Numbered from the stretch's first letter, positions 7,717 through 17,224 are shown. The stretch: DNA of 38,811 nucleotides from Polaromonas sp. (GCA_025362315.1 JANYGP010000120.1:1-38811), one strand, 5' to 3'. Numbers and translations are program-made. Notes: generated by a model not told the origin, from the letters alone.

Positions 7717-8514
7717 ATGACGCCAGCTGCCCATACCCCTCTTGAGATTGAAGCCTTTGACGAGCTGGATGCCATTTTGGACGAGCTGCGAGCACGCTAT
7801 GACGAGACGCCGCAATGGGAGTTTTGTGAGGGCTTCATGGCCGCGGTGATCTGCATGCGCCGGCCTGTTGCAGAGGAAGAATATCTGGCCGCCCTGCTGG
7901 GCACGCCCATGGCAGGTGATGCACCGGATGCAGATGGCGGCTCGTTTGCCAGCCCAACACAGCGCGAACGCTTTGTGGTGCTGTGGCACCAGCGCTGGCA
8001 GGAAGTGTCTTCCGCACTGGATTCAGAAGTTGATTCGCTGGAAGACGACCGCTGCTACCACCCCGAAGTCATGGACGTGCGCGGTGCCGTGTTGACGATG
8101 CCAGCGGACGAACAAGCCAAATTCAACGGTGAAGAGCTGCCAGCCTTTGCGCAGGTCTGGGCACTCGGCTACATGTTTGCGGTCGAATATTGGCCCGAAG
8201 AATGGGCCGCCCCACGCGACAAAGATGCAGCCAAATGGTTGAACGGCGCGCTGGAGGCCATCGTCGCCATGACCGAAGACGACCTAGAGGCGCCTGAAAT
8301 TTCACCCCTGAGCGAAGAAGGCGCACCCAGCACCAGCATCGCCCGCCTCAACGCCTTCGGCGAAGCCATCTGGGCCGTGTACGACCTGCGCGAACTGTGG
8401 AAAACAATCGGCCCGCGAGTTGAAACAGTGCGCGCTGTTACCACGCCAGGCCGCAATGATGTGTGCCATTGCGGAAGTGGCAAGAAGTACAAGAAGTGTC
8501 ACGGAGCAGCATAA
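7717..8514 (+). CDS. UPF0149/YecA-like protein with C-terminal SEC-C zinc motif
   Basis: The protein has 265 residues. The N-terminal two thirds are acidic and helical, of the UPF0149 (YecA/YgfB) type, with FCEGFMAAVICM and ALGYMFAVEYWPEEW. The C-terminus is a SEC-C motif CHCGSGKKYKKCHG, a zinc-binding element shared with SecA and known to bind SecB or ribosomes in some proteins. A link to protein targeting is inference. The frame is open far upstream, but the ATG at 7717 gives the expected start; no strong ribosome site is visible. The 93-bp space to the divergent GltB-like gene must hold both promoters. Confidence 0.8.
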   Translation: MTPAAHTPLEIEAFDELDAILDELRARYDETPQWEFCEGFMAAVICMRRPVAEEEYLAALLGTPMAGDAPDADGGSFASPTQRERFVVLWHQRWQEVSSALDSEVDSLEDDRCYHPEVMDVRGAVLTMPADEQAKFNGEELPAFAQVWALGYMFAVEYWPEEWAAPRDKDAAKWLNGALEAIVAMTEDDLEAPEISPLSEEGAPSTSIARLNAFGEAIWAVYDLRELWKTIGPRVETVRAVTTPGRNDVCHCGSGKKYKKCHGAA

Positions 8515-8523
8515 CCAAAATCT

Positions 8524-8580
8524 GCTATTTATTCAGGAGCTGGTTGCGCACACTTTACGTGGGCTACAGCCATAAATGAT
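8524..8580 (+). repeat. 57-bp dispersed repeat (intergenic)
   Basis: It begins GCTATTTATTCAGGAGCTGG, continues TTGCGCACAC and GTGGGCTACAGCC, and ends ATAAATGAT. It lies 9 bp after the SEC-C gene stop and before the 3' end of the convergent nuclease gene. Confidence 0.8.
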
Positions 8581-8636
8581 ACCTGAACACGCATGAAAAA
8601 AGTAAGTTTGGCGAATTTTGAGGCTTCTGCAAAGCA

Positions 8637-11384
8637 TCACCGCCGCCCCAAATCATCCGCCGCATCCACAGCAAAGCCGTCCCATTGCACCGACGGATCA
8701 AACGCGGCGGCGAAATTTCGGTCGCCGGCTGTGATGCCGGCTTTCCTGCGCAGGGTGCGGTTCAGTGTGCTCACGCCATTGGCGGCCCATTCGGTGCCGG
8801 GATCCACGCCGACCTGACCGATGCGGTCAATCACGACGCCTGACTTTTCGAGCGTCAGCGCGTCGTTGCCATTGAAATTGATCACGTTGTTGGCAACCAC
8901 CGAACCGCTGACTTGAAAGCTCGCGGTCGCATTGCTGTTGACCAGCACCAGCGTGCTGCCTGCTTTCAGCGTGCCAGACAACGCGAGCACAAATGTGGTG
9001 GTGCTGGCGCCGTTGCTGAACAGCTTGACGCTGTAGGCAGACAAATCAATGGCGGTGGCCGTCGGGTTGAAAAGCTCCAGCGCCTTGTTGCTGGCGGTGC
9101 CCTCAATGTATTCACTGAAGATGACATCGGGTGCGCCCGGTGGAATGAATGGTGCCATCACAACCGCGCCAGCAACAGTGACCGTGCCGCTGCGGGTGGC
9201 CACAGCACCGGTTGAATTAATCAGCGTCACCCCCACAGCAAAGTCACCTGCCGTCGTGTAAACATGCCCCGCCGTGCCCGCGCTTGGCAAACTGCTGTTG
9301 GGCGTGCCATCGCCCCAACTGATGACAAGTGAGGCCAGCGTGGCGGTGCCGCCTGGATTGGCTTCATTGACCGTCAATGTGACCGTCTGGTTCACAGTTG
9401 CGTTCGGCGGCAAGGAAATTGTTAGCAATGGCGGCAGGGCAACAGCAGCATCCGGACTCAAATTCAGGCCCACCAGCACCGGGTCGTGGTCTGATGCCCG
9501 AAATGGTGAGGGCGCAAACCGATCATCCGTCGTGAAATTCAGGTTGTAGTCCAGGGTGGTGGGCTCGTCTGCATTGATGTGCCACACGCTCACGCCGCTG
9601 ACCTGCTGGCGCAAGCTGCTGGACGCATAGGCATGGTCCAGCGCACCCGAGTCGCCGCCAAACACGTAGGTATAACGGTCTGCTGCGGGCATGCGCTTGA
9701 GCAGGCTTTCGCTGCCATCAGACTCCAGCACCTGGGTCGGGTCTTCCAGCAAATAACTGTTGAAATCGCCCATCATCAGCACGTCTTGCTCACCTTGCGT
9801 TTTGAGTGTGGCGACAAAGTTCTTCAGTGCATTCGCCTGCTGCGTACGGCCCAGGTTAAAGCAGCCCTGACCGGTGTCAACATCGCCGCTGGCGGGGCAG
9901 CTGCCCTTGCTTTTGAAATGGTTGACGACAAACCAGAAGTTGCCGCCATTAGAGCGGCTGGCAAAGCGTTGCGCCAATGGCGGGCGACCTGCAACGGCGG
10001 TGTAATTGGCAAGGTCTGCGCCCGTGGGCAGCACTGCAGTGCCTACCCTGTTGACCCGGGCCGGCTTGTACAAAATGTCCACCTTGATGGCGTCAGTGCC
10101 GATGGTGCCGCTGTTGACTGCGGCGTAGGTACCCGCACCTGCCCTGGCGTTGAGCGCCTTGAGAAGTTGCTGCGTGGCGATGTCGGTGTTTTGTATTTCC
10201 ATCAGCCCCAGCACATCCGCATCCAGGCCCAGAATGGCGGCCACAATTTTTGCCTGCTGGCGTTCAAATTCAACCAGGCTGTCAGCGCCCCGGCAGTTGC
10301 TGGCAGACACCGCCGCATTGCCCAGTGTGCAACCCTGACCGGTCTGGCCAGCAGCGTTTTGCCCGTTGGTGAAAGTAGTGAAGTAGTTCAGCACATTCAG
10401 GCTGGCCACTTTCAAGGTGCCGCCAACGTCAGGCGCAGTGGTTTTACGCGGGTTGGCATTCACAAACACAGGCGCAGAAGTAGGGTGAATGCGGTAGCTT
10501 GAAAAACCATGGCTGAGCACGCCCGTCACCCTTTGCAAGGTGTCGCCTATGCGGCGTGTGCCAGCCGGGCCGGGTGCGCTGAAGTACGGCGTCGGGTTCG
10601 GGTTTTGTGTGCTTGACCCATCGTCCAGAACGATGCGGTTCAATCGGTTCTGAAAGTTGGTCACCACCACGTTGCCGTTGTTGGGGTGAAATTGCCGACC
10701 GCTCGCACTCAGTGTGAGAGCGCCAAAGCGGCCCAGTTCAAACAGCTCAGTCACTGCCAGCGGCTGATTGATTTCAACCAGCATGCCTTCAAACCGCTCA
10801 AGCGTTTGCGCATCCGCCACTGGCAGGGTGACAACGGTGGGCGCAACAGTCACACCGCCGCCGCAGACCGTGAAAGTCACGCTGCCTGCAATTTGCGTCA
10901 CGCTGTCTGCTGCGCTGCCAAACTCACCCACCACACCGGTCAGCTGCAAATAGTCGCCGACGGCTACCTTGGCAGCGTTGGGCGCAAAAACAAAAATGCC
11001 TTTTGAAGCGAGCGGGTCGGCAGCAGATTCAAGCTGCTGAATAAAAAAACCGCCGAGCCGATTGACAGTGGTGTTTTGAAAGTCACCCACCACCACACCG
11101 CGCACGGTAACTGTGGAAGACACAAAGGGGCTGATACTGCCGGGGCCTTGCACGGCGGCAATGGATTGCAGTGGCGCATTGGCAGGCATCGCCGCCGTGC
11201 ATGCGGGCACCACACCGCCCGGTACACCGGGTTCCGGTAGAACAGGTAAAGGCCGGGGCTCAATGACCGGGTTGTCATTTCCACCACCGCAGGCGCCCAG
11301 CACCAAAGCAAGTGCAGCAGCGACAAGCCCTCGGGTGATTGCCAAGAGGCCTGGAGTGCCAATCAATACGTGTGGTTTCATCAC
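8637..11384 (-). CDS. Large extracellular nuclease lipoprotein (ExeM/NucH-like)
   Basis: The protein has 915 residues. The signal peptide ends in a lipobox LGAC with C32, followed by GGG, so it should be lipid-anchored. An OB-fold-like region (about 60-320, VTVRGVVVGDFQ) is followed by an endonuclease/exonuclease/phosphatase domain (about 325-650) with KVASLNVLNYF, GLMEIQNTD, VVNHFKSKG, LMMGDFNSYL and SDHDPVLVGL. Then come a PKD-like domain (WGDGTPN, AGHVYTTAGDFAV) and a C-terminal lamin-tail domain (VIFSEYIEGTASNKALELFN). Related ExeM nucleases digest extracellular DNA and usually carry the lamin-tail domain near the N-terminus; here it is C-terminal. A role in using DNA as phosphate source or in biofilm turnover is inference. 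Confidence 0.88.
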   Translation of the reverse strand: MMKPHVLIGTPGLLAITRGLVAAALALVLGACGGGNDNPVIEPRPLPVLPEPGVPGGVVPACTAAMPANAPLQSIAAVQGPGSISPFVSSTVTVRGVVVGDFQNTTVNRLGGFFIQQLESAADPLASKGIFVFAPNAAKVAVGDYLQLTGVVGEFGSAADSVTQIAGSVTFTVCGGGVTVAPTVVTLPVADAQTLERFEGMLVEINQPLAVTELFELGRFGALTLSASGRQFHPNNGNVVVTNFQNRLNRIVLDDGSSTQNPNPTPYFSAPGPAGTRRIGDTLQRVTGVLSHGFSSYRIHPTSAPVFVNANPRKTTAPDVGGTLKVASLNVLNYFTTFTNGQNAAGQTGQGCTLGNAAVSASNCRGADSLVEFERQQAKIVAAILGLDADVLGLMEIQNTDIATQQLLKALNARAGAGTYAAVNSGTIGTDAIKVDILYKPARVNRVGTAVLPTGADLANYTAVAGRPPLAQRFASRSNGGNFWFVVNHFKSKGSCPASGDVDTGQGCFNLGRTQQANALKNFVATLKTQGEQDVLMMGDFNSYLLEDPTQVLESDGSESLLKRMPAADRYTYVFGGDSGALDHAYASSSLRQQVSGVSVWHINADEPTTLDYNLNFTTDDRFAPSPFRASDHDPVLVGLNLSPDAAVALPPLLTISLPPNATVNQTVTLTVNEANPGGTATLASLVISWGDGTPNSSLPSAGTAGHVYTTAGDFAVGVTLINSTGAVATRSGTVTVAGAVVMAPFIPPGAPDVIFSEYIEGTASNKALELFNPTATAIDLSAYSVKLFSNGASTTTFVLALSGTLKAGSTLVLVNSNATASFQVSGSVVANNVINFNGNDALTLEKSGVVIDRIGQVGVDPGTEWAANGVSTLNRTLRRKAGITAGDRNFAAAFDPSVQWDGFAVDAADDLGRR

Positions 11385-11621
11385 ATGCTTTCAGTCAACC
11401 GCTGAACGACACGCCCAACATGCATTGGTTATATCTGCACAAGACAACAAAGACGTGAAATTCACCGCAACATTACATCTGGAATCAAAACAGCAAACAA
11501 AACAACAAGAAAAGCAATTGCTCAGGCATGAGAAACTGACTGTTTATTTGTGTGACGCAAGCATCTCTTGCAACGAAGGCAAAACACACAGGCACGAACG
11601 GCACAGATCTCCAGTCAACAG

Positions 11622-11768
11622 TGTGGCCGCAAACTGCGCGGCGGGCTGCTGGGCCAGGTGGCTGGCAGAACCATTGACATTATTGGTGGTGCTGCAACTG
11701 GCATGGCGTTTTCGTTTGCCGCCACCTGCGCGCCGGGCCAGGTTGCCAAGCGCTATTGCCTGAATCAA
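11622..11768 (+). pseudogene. Possible remnant of a DUF697 (YcjF-like) membrane protein C-terminus
   Basis: In the gap 11385-11764 this stretch reads GGLLGQVAGRTIDIIGGAAT, then MAFSFAATCAPGQVAKRY. That resembles the glycine-rich end of DUF697 proteins, which usually carry a TYALGQVAKRYY-like motif. No start, no upstream domain and no matching stop are present, so it would be a relic. The rest of the gap (11385-11621) is AT-richer and holds no feature I can name. The resemblance is from memory and could be chance. Confidence 0.3.
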
Positions 11769-12433
11769 GCCAGCGGGTTTCCCTCAGCCACCATGCCGCC
11801 CCACTGGTCCAGGGAGATCAAACCACCTGCGAAATCCGCCTTGTTCTGGTCTCGCGCGGGCAGCACGTCCTGAATGGCGTCGATGCGTTTCCAGCCTGGA
11901 ATCGGCTGGGTTCCAGTGATGGCGTCAGGCACGTAGCGCGAGCCTTCCATGCGCTGCATTTTGGGGATGTAACGCGGGCAGTTGGTAATCAGCGCCGTAA
12001 TGTCAACCTTCACAGCAAACTGCGCACCAGGGAAGCGGCTGACCATGGCTTTGTCGTCCGTCAGCGTCGCGCGGCCTTGCACCCGCAGCCGGGCGGGTTT
12101 GTCAAACGCCATGAACAGCATGCCAATCTCGCACGACGTCGCAATATTGCCCATTGAAAAATACATGCCGTTGCCGTCGTAGTTAGGAAACACCAGCGTG
12201 CGCCCGTCAATGATGTTGACAAAGCCCGGTGCGCCGCCTTTGTAGCTGACGGTGGGCGAGCCCTTGTCGTCCACCCAGGCCAGCCAGAACATTTCTGCTG
12301 CGCTGATAAAGCCCCGGTCAGGCTCACTCAACTCGTCATGCACGATGACGGCCAATTCGGCGTCGGCCAGGTTGCGGGTGTCAAAGCGGTCTTGGAGCTT
12401 GCGCGCCTCAGCCGTGTAGCCAAATTGAGCCAT
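11765..12433 (-). CDS. Pyridoxamine 5'-phosphate oxidase family protein (FMN split barrel)
   Basis: This 222-residue protein has the split-barrel flavin fold: FISAAEMFWLAWVDDKGSPT, VSYKGGAPGFVNIIDGRTLV, FPNYDGNGMYFSMGNI and IGMLFMAFDKPARLRVQGRA. Members bind FMN or F420 and act in diverse reductions; few are true PdxH enzymes and this one is not assigned to a substrate. AGGAG lies six bases before the ATG at 12433. It follows the nitrilase gene by 24 bp in the same direction, so the two form a likely operon. A joint role in handling a nitrile or related compound is inference. Confidence 0.85.
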   Translation of the reverse strand: MAQFGYTAEARKLQDRFDTRNLADAELAVIVHDELSEPDRGFISAAEMFWLAWVDDKGSPTVSYKGGAPGFVNIIDGRTLVFPNYDGNGMYFSMGNIATSCEIGMLFMAFDKPARLRVQGRATLTDDKAMVSRFPGAQFAVKVDITALITNCPRYIPKMQRMEGSRYVPDAITGTQPIPGWKRIDAIQDVLPARDQNKADFAGGLISLDQWGGMVAEGNPLA

Positions 12434-12457
12434 GTCAACTCCTGGTTGTTGTGATGT

Positions 12458-13468
12458 TTACTTTTGTTCGGCGGTTGATTCAGCAGCCTGGCGCAGGCCC
12501 TGGTCAAAGTTAACCACCGGGCGGCGGCGCGTGGTGTCCAGCATCAGGCGGGTCACGTCGGGGCGCGAGTAGTGACCGACCGGGTCAGCAGCGGCCTTGG
12601 CGACGCTGATCATGGGCAGGCTGATGTCGGCGTACAAAATGCCTTCCACGTCCTCAGCCAGCGGCTCACAAAGTGGGCGGCCATCAGGTCCAAAAATCAT
12701 CGAATAGCCGCCGCCTGCCTTGCCGGTTTCAGGGTTCAACATGGCGCGCTTGTCGGGTGTGTCGCACAGCATGTCAAAGGTGTCGTTGCCGGTAATGGCC
12801 ACCGCTGCCAGCACGTAGCAACCCCCTTCAACCGCATACACCTGGCTGGCCGCCATGTTGACCTGGCTGCCCAGCGCATAGGCACCGCCCCGGTACACGG
12901 TAAAAGACGGCCAGGCCGCCACGTGAACCTGCTCATGCATGGAGTACATGGCGTACTTTGACAGTGGTTGCAAATGCTCCCAGCAGCACAGCCCGCCGAC
13001 GCGGCCCACACTGGTGTCGGCGACGCGGAAATCAGAGCCGTCACCTTCACCAAAAAGCGTGCGCTCCACGTGCGTGGGTTTGAGCTTGCGGCGTGCGTAA
13101 ATCAGCTTGCCGTCGTCACCAAACAGCGCTTGCGCCATGAACAAACTGCCGCCATCAATTTCAGTAAAACCAATCATCACGTTGATGTTGCCGCGCGCAG
13201 CAGCTTGGCCAATCGCGTCCATCTCAGGCCCGTCAACCCGCATTGAATTGGCGTGATAACGCGGCACAAACTGCAAGCCCCAAGCCGGCGCACCCAGCCA
13301 CAGCCACCACGGGTAGCCGGGCAACCAGGTCTCGGGAAACGCCACCAGTTTGGCGCCGTTTGCAGCGGCCTCATCAATCAGCTTGATGGTCTTGCCAAGG
13401 GTGGCCTGCAAGTCCATGAAGACCGGCGCTGCCTGAATGACCGCGGCTTTGAAGTTTTGATGCACCAT
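12458..13468 (-). CDS. Nitrilase
   Basis: This member of the carbon-nitrogen hydrolase family has 336 residues and the catalytic triad E46 ([13 protein letters not shown]), K130 ([11 protein letters not shown]) and C162 ([11 protein letters not shown]). The CWEHLQPL context and the PGYPW segment after the glutamate point to true nitrilases, which turn nitriles into acid plus ammonia, rather than amidases. Aliphatic or arylacetonitrile use cannot be told from sequence. I chose the ATG at 13468 because AAGGAA precedes it; the frame is open another 100 codons upstream but runs through a hexamer repeat tract. The divergent AraC-type gene is the probable regulator. Confidence 0.9.
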   Translation of the reverse strand: MVHQNFKAAVIQAAPVFMDLQATLGKTIKLIDEAAANGAKLVAFPETWLPGYPWWLWLGAPAWGLQFVPRYHANSMRVDGPEMDAIGQAAARGNINVMIGFTEIDGGSLFMAQALFGDDGKLIYARRKLKPTHVERTLFGEGDGSDFRVADTSVGRVGGLCCWEHLQPLSKYAMYSMHEQVHVAAWPSFTVYRGGAYALGSQVNMAASQVYAVEGGCYVLAAVAITGNDTFDMLCDTPDKRAMLNPETGKAGGGYSMIFGPDGRPLCEPLAEDVEGILYADISLPMISVAKAAADPVGHYSRPDVTRLMLDTTRRRPVVNFDQGLRQAAESTAEQK

Positions 13469-13481
13469 GATTTGATTCCTT

Positions 13482-13517
13482 GTTGATGTTGATGTTGCTG
13501 TTGCTGTTGCTGTTGAT
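13482..13517. repeat. 6-bp tandem repeat (6 units) in the nitrilase leader
   Basis: Six units of GTTGMT on the plus strand: GTTGAT twice, GTTGCT three times, GTTGAT once. It begins 14 bp upstream of the nitrilase start and just behind its ribosome site, so a change in unit number would alter the leader or the promoter spacing. Confidence 0.9.
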
Positions 13518-13759
13518 GAAGCTTGATGAAGTCGATATTGATACCGGTTTGTGTTGCAGGACAGGGCTTTTGACACTGCCCTGATGCTAGTCGGGCACCG
13601 CATCAATGGCTTGTCTGCAGACGCGCTGCTTTGTGTCTGTACACGCGCCGCGCGGGGGTTTATCACCGGATTGCCAGTGGCCTGGCGCGGTGCTAGCATT
13701 TGAGTTGAGTGACTTTTTAACTTTGCCAAATCTGTACCAACCTCTTTCAGAATCGCTCC
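13518..13759. promoter_or_regulatory. Divergent control region between nitrilase and AraC-type gene
   Basis: This is the rest of the 291-bp divergent space. An inverted repeat CAGGGC - 10 bp - GCCCTG (13562-13583) is a candidate operator for the AraC-type protein. A poor sigma-70 pair TTGAGT (13702-13707) with 17 bp to AAATCT lies upstream of the regulator start. No convincing promoter is seen for the nitrilase. Confidence 0.35.
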
Positions 13760-14764
13760 GTGCAACAAGTTCTGACCATTGACAACTTGCCATCTGCCCG
13801 CCGTGAATCAGCCTGGCGTGATGCGGTATGCAACACGTTTGTAAGGCTCGAGTGCCAGCACGAAAAACATGCCCCGGCGCATGGACGGTTGCAGGCAGGC
13901 GTGCTGGGCGCGCTGCATGTTGCGCGCGTCACGGCATCGCCCCAGCGGGTAGAGCGCACGGCCGCTGGCGCTGCCCAAGACGACCAAGCCTATGTGTTGG
14001 CCAGCGTGCAATTGCGCGGCAGCACCGTGGTCAGGCAAGGCGGCCGCGAAGCGGTGCTAACACCGGGCTGCATTGCGTTTTACGACACGGCCAGAGCCTA
14101 CACCCTGAATTTACCCAACGACTTTGACCAGATCGTGCTGCACCTGCCGCGCCAGGCCATTGAGCGCAATGTGCCGCGCGGATTGAGGCACATGGCCAAA
14201 CGCCTGAATGCTGCCAACCCGTTTGCGCAAGCCATTTTGGCGCTGGCCCCCCAGCTGCTGCGCATGGTGGATGCAGCCAGACTGGACCTGGCCGAACGCA
14301 CGGCGGCCGCTGCGGTTGAACTCATCAGCCTGGCCCTTGATTCACTGGATTCTGTCGGGGCGCCTGATGCACCCATGGAACTGGCACTTGACGACGCAGC
14401 AGGCCCAATGGGTAGCCGTCCTGACACCCATGCCGTTGCGGATGCTTTGGTGTGGCGTGCGCGAGAACTGGTGGGCAACGAACTGGCCGAAACCGCATTG
14501 AGCCCGAGATTCGTGGCCACACAACTGGGCGTTTCGCTGCGCCGCCTGCAGGAGGTTTTTCAGGCACGTGGCACCACGCTGTCTGACTGTATTTGGGATA
14601 TGCGGCTGGAGTTTGCGCGCAGCCTGCTGGCTGCCAACCACGCGCCCAGCAGTGTCAGCGCCATTGCCTACGCGGCTGGTTTTACCGATGTGGCACATTT
14701 CAGCCGCCGCTTCAAGCAGCGCTATGGGGTAGCGCCCAGCGCTTACCGCAACACGCAAATGTAA
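13760..14764 (+). CDS. AraC/XylS family transcriptional regulator
   Basis: The protein has 334 residues. An N-terminal ligand-sensing region of the AraC-binding-like type (about 30-190) has [20 protein letters not shown]. The C-terminal double helix-turn-helix (about 230-334) has [20 protein letters not shown] for the first helix pair and [20 protein letters not shown] for the second. It starts with GTG at 13760. Its place, divergent from a nitrilase, recalls NitR, the AraC-type activator of nitrilase genes in Rhodococcus, so control of the nitrilase operon by a nitrile or amide inducer is a fair inference. Confidence 0.88.
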   Translation: MQQVLTIDNLPSARRESAWRDAVCNTFVRLECQHEKHAPAHGRLQAGVLGALHVARVTASPQRVERTAAGAAQDDQAYVLASVQLRGSTVVRQGGREAVLTPGCIAFYDTARAYTLNLPNDFDQIVLHLPRQAIERNVPRGLRHMAKRLNAANPFAQAILALAPQLLRMVDAARLDLAERTAAAAVELISLALDSLDSVGAPDAPMELALDDAAGPMGSRPDTHAVADALVWRARELVGNELAETALSPRFVATQLGVSLRRLQEVFQARGTTLSDCIWDMRLEFARSLLAANHAPSSVSAIAYAAGFTDVAHFSRRFKQRYGVAPSAYRNTQM

Positions 14765-14796
14765 GCGTTGTGGTCGCTGACTGCGGCCTCGTGATT

Positions 14797-14853
14797 GCTA
14801 TATATTTAATAGCAGCTTGCGCAGGTATTGATTGGGCTATAGGCCTATCTGAT
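14797..14853 (+). repeat. 57-bp dispersed repeat (intergenic)
   Basis: It begins GCTATATATTTAATAGCAGC, continues TTGCGCAGGTATTGATTGGG, then CTATAGGCCTATCTGAT. It fills the convergent space between the AraC-type gene and the lipase gene and ends one base before the lipase stop codon. GCTAT (1-5) can pair with ATAGC (13-17). Confidence 0.85.
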
Positions 14854-14854
14854 A

Positions 14855-15733
14855 CTAAAAATACGCATCTAGCCAGGTTTTGAGCAGTTCAAACACCGGG
14901 GCGGGTTGCGACTCGTTGAAAAGCTCGTGGTAAAAATTGTCAAAGCGTTTGGCCGTGACCGTACCAGGTTTGACTGCTCTGGATGTCGCCGCGCGCTTTG
15001 CAAAACGGCGGCTGCCCTCGGGGTTGACCAGTTTGTCTGCACCAGCGTACATCAGCAGCGTCGGCGTGCGCCACTTGGCAGCAGCTGAAACAGTGGCCGG
15101 GCCTGCTGTGGCAATAAAGTAGCCCAGGCGAGGAGAAATTTTGTTGTGAACCAGACGGTCTGACACATAAGCCTGCACAAGCTTTGGATCATGCGAGAGG
15201 TAATTTGCGTTCAGCCCATTGGCCACGCGCAGGTTGGGTGCAATGGCTGGCAGCACCTTGAGCAGCAGTTTTTGAAACATGCCCAGCCCGGCATCAAACG
15301 CCGGAGACGACAGCACCAGCGCGTCGACCGGGCGCATGTTCAGTGCCAACAGCCGGCTGGCAACCAGGCCGCCCATGCTGTGGCCGAGCAGGATCAGCGG
15401 CAGGTGTGGGTGTCGCTGGCGCGTTTCATCCAGCACATCGGCCAAGTCATCCAGCAGGGCAGTGCGATTGGGAATCAAGCCCGGCAGGCCAGACGATTCA
15501 CCATGGCCGCGCTGGTCATAGGCACACACTTCAAAGCCCCAATGGCACAGTGTGTTGGCCACCACGTCATACCGCCCGGCATGCTCGCCCAGACCATGCA
15601 CCATCAGCACCACTCCGCGAGGCGGCTGACCTACATCACCGGGCTGCTTGCTGGACTGCTCGGCCTGCCAGTTGTAAAAAGCAATATTTTCGCCATCACT
15701 GGCGGTCAGGGGGGAAAGGATGCGAATAAACAC
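14855..15733 (-). CDS. Alpha/beta hydrolase, monoacylglycerol lipase / lysophospholipase-like
   Basis: This 292-residue protein of the Hydrolase_4 group shows the oxyanion-hole region VLMVHGLGEHAGRY, the motif AYDQRGHGESSG, the nucleophile elbow GHSMGG, a late aspartate in YAGADKLVNPEGS, and the histidine in NFYHELFNES. This is the pattern of PldB-type lysophospholipases and monoacylglycerol lipases; no signal peptide is seen. It is the last gene of a minus-strand run psd - M20 peptidase - hydrolase, 15 bp after the peptidase, which suits a role in lipid turnover. Confidence 0.85.
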   Translation of the reverse strand: MFIRILSPLTASDGENIAFYNWQAEQSSKQPGDVGQPPRGVVLMVHGLGEHAGRYDVVANTLCHWGFEVCAYDQRGHGESSGLPGLIPNRTALLDDLADVLDETRQRHPHLPLILLGHSMGGLVASRLLALNMRPVDALVLSSPAFDAGLGMFQKLLLKVLPAIAPNLRVANGLNANYLSHDPKLVQAYVSDRLVHNKISPRLGYFIATAGPATVSAAAKWRTPTLLMYAGADKLVNPEGSRRFAKRAATSRAVKPGTVTAKRFDNFYHELFNESQPAPVFELLKTWLDAYF

Positions 15734-15748
15734 AAACGCAGTAAAGCA

Positions 15749-17224
15749 TCAGCCGGGCACGCACGCCATCACGTGGGCAACAGCAGCTGTGAGCTTTTTG
15801 GCATAGGGCACATGCAAAAACTCATTCGGCCCGTGTGCATTGCTCCTGGGGCCCAGCACGCCGCACACCATCATTTGCGCTTTTGGAAAGCCCTTGCTCA
15901 GCATGTTCATCAGCGGAATGGTGCCGCCCTGACCGATCGTGCCGCAGGGCGCACCAAAGAAGTTTTGCGATGCGTCATTGAGTGCATTTTCAAACCAGTC
16001 CACGGTGCTGGGTGCGTTCCAGCCGGTGGCACCGCCGCCGCCTTCAAAGGTCACTTTGGCGTTGTACGGAGCGTTGTCTTCGAGCAGCTTTTTAAGTTCT
16101 TGCACCGCCACAGTCGCATCCACCAACGGCGGAAACCGCAGCGACAACTTGAACGCGGTGTACGGCCGCAGCACATTGCCTGCGTCTTTGAGGGCCGGAA
16201 AACCTTCAGCACCTGTCACGCTCAAAGTTGGCCGCCAGGTGCGGTTCAGCAGCGCCTCAACCGGGTCGGTTGTCATCGGCAATGTGAAGGCACTGGAGCC
16301 TTCGCAGTCGTAATGCGCCCACGGAAAGCGCTTGTAAAGCTCATCGCCCAACGTGTCTGCTGTGACCCTGGCTTGTGCCATGCGGTCAGCGGGAATCGCG
16401 CAGTGAAAACTTTGCGGCAGCAGCCTGCCCGTGGCGCTGTCTTCCAGCCGGTCAAGCACATGGCGCATGATGCGAAAGCTCGATGGCACCACGCCGCTGG
16501 CATCACCGGAGTGCACGCCTTCGTCCAGCACTTCGACTTTCAGCACACCGCCGCCCATGCCGCGCAGGCTGGTGGTCAGCCACAGCTGGTCGTAGTTGCC
16601 AGCGCCTGAGTCCAGGCACACCACAAGTGCCACATCGCCCAGGCGTTCTTTCAGTGCATCAATGTAGGGCAGTAAATCGTAGGAGCCGCTTTCTTCACAC
16701 GTTTCAATCAGCCCCACGATGCGCGGGTGCGGCACGTTTTGCGCTTTTAACGCCTGCACCGCAGCAATGCTGGCATACACCGCATAGCCGTCGTCTGCAC
16801 CGCCGCGCCCATACAGTTTGCCGTCCTGATACTTTGGCTGCCAAGGCCCCAAGTCGCTGCGCCAGCCGGTGAACTCGGGTTGCTTGTCGAGGTGGCCGTA
16901 CATGAGGACGGTCTGTGTTGAATCTGCTCGGGTCGCCGGGATTTCAAAAAACAGCACCGGCGTGCGGCCTTCAAGGCGAATCACTTCAAGCGTCAGGCCC
17001 TCAACTTTTTGCGCCTCTACCCACGCCGCAGCATTGCGCATCACGGTGTCAATGTAGCCATGCGCCTGCCAGTCGGCGTCAAAGCCTGGTGACTTGGCCG
17101 GAATGGCGATGTAGTCGCTGATCTGCTGGACGATGTCGCTGTCCCACTGGGTGCTGACCTGGCTCAACACTTGCGCGGAATTCAGGATGTGGGCGGGGAT
17201 TTCTTTGTGCAGTGGTGCGTTCAT
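15749..17224 (-). CDS. M20 family metallopeptidase
   Basis: This di-zinc peptidase has 491 residues. Metal and catalytic motifs are YGHLDKQPEF (H and D), LYGRGGADDGYA (bridging D), ETCEESGS (catalytic and metal E), CLDSGAGNYD (D), and GPRSNAHGPNEFLH near the end (H). A dimerisation domain lies between. It resembles the CNDP/DapE-like dipeptidase subgroup; the peptide substrate is not known. The ATG at 17224 overlaps the stop of psd (ATGA), so it is coupled to it. Confidence 0.88.
   Translation of the reverse strand: MNAPLHKEIPAHILNSAQVLSQVSTQWDSDIVQQISDYIAIPAKSPGFDADWQAHGYIDTVMRNAAAWVEAQKVEGLTLEVIRLEGRTPVLFFEIPATRADSTQTVLMYGHLDKQPEFTGWRSDLGPWQPKYQDGKLYGRGGADDGYAVYASIAAVQALKAQNVPHPRIVGLIETCEESGSYDLLPYIDALKERLGDVALVVCLDSGAGNYDQLWLTTSLRGMGGGVLKVEVLDEGVHSGDASGVVPSSFRIMRHVLDRLEDSATGRLLPQSFHCAIPADRMAQARVTADTLGDELYKRFPWAHYDCEGSSAFTLPMTTDPVEALLNRTWRPTLSVTGAEGFPALKDAGNVLRPYTAFKLSLRFPPLVDATVAVQELKKLLEDNAPYNAKVTFEGGGGATGWNAPSTVDWFENALNDASQNFFGAPCGTIGQGGTIPLMNMLSKGFPKAQMMVCGVLGPRSNAHGPNEFLHVPYAKKLTAAVAHVMACVPG

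Noticed and set aside
13570..13590. TTGACA near the nitrilase promoter region
   Set aside because: A perfect -35 hexamer, but no acceptable -10 at 16-18 bp; TGCTAG is only eight bases away.
13580..13600. Possible sigma-54 site for the nitrilase (GG-N10-GC on the minus strand)
   Set aside because: Only the GG and GC match; the flanking TGGCAC and TTGC consensus is poor, and the regulator is AraC-type, not an enhancer-binding ATPase.
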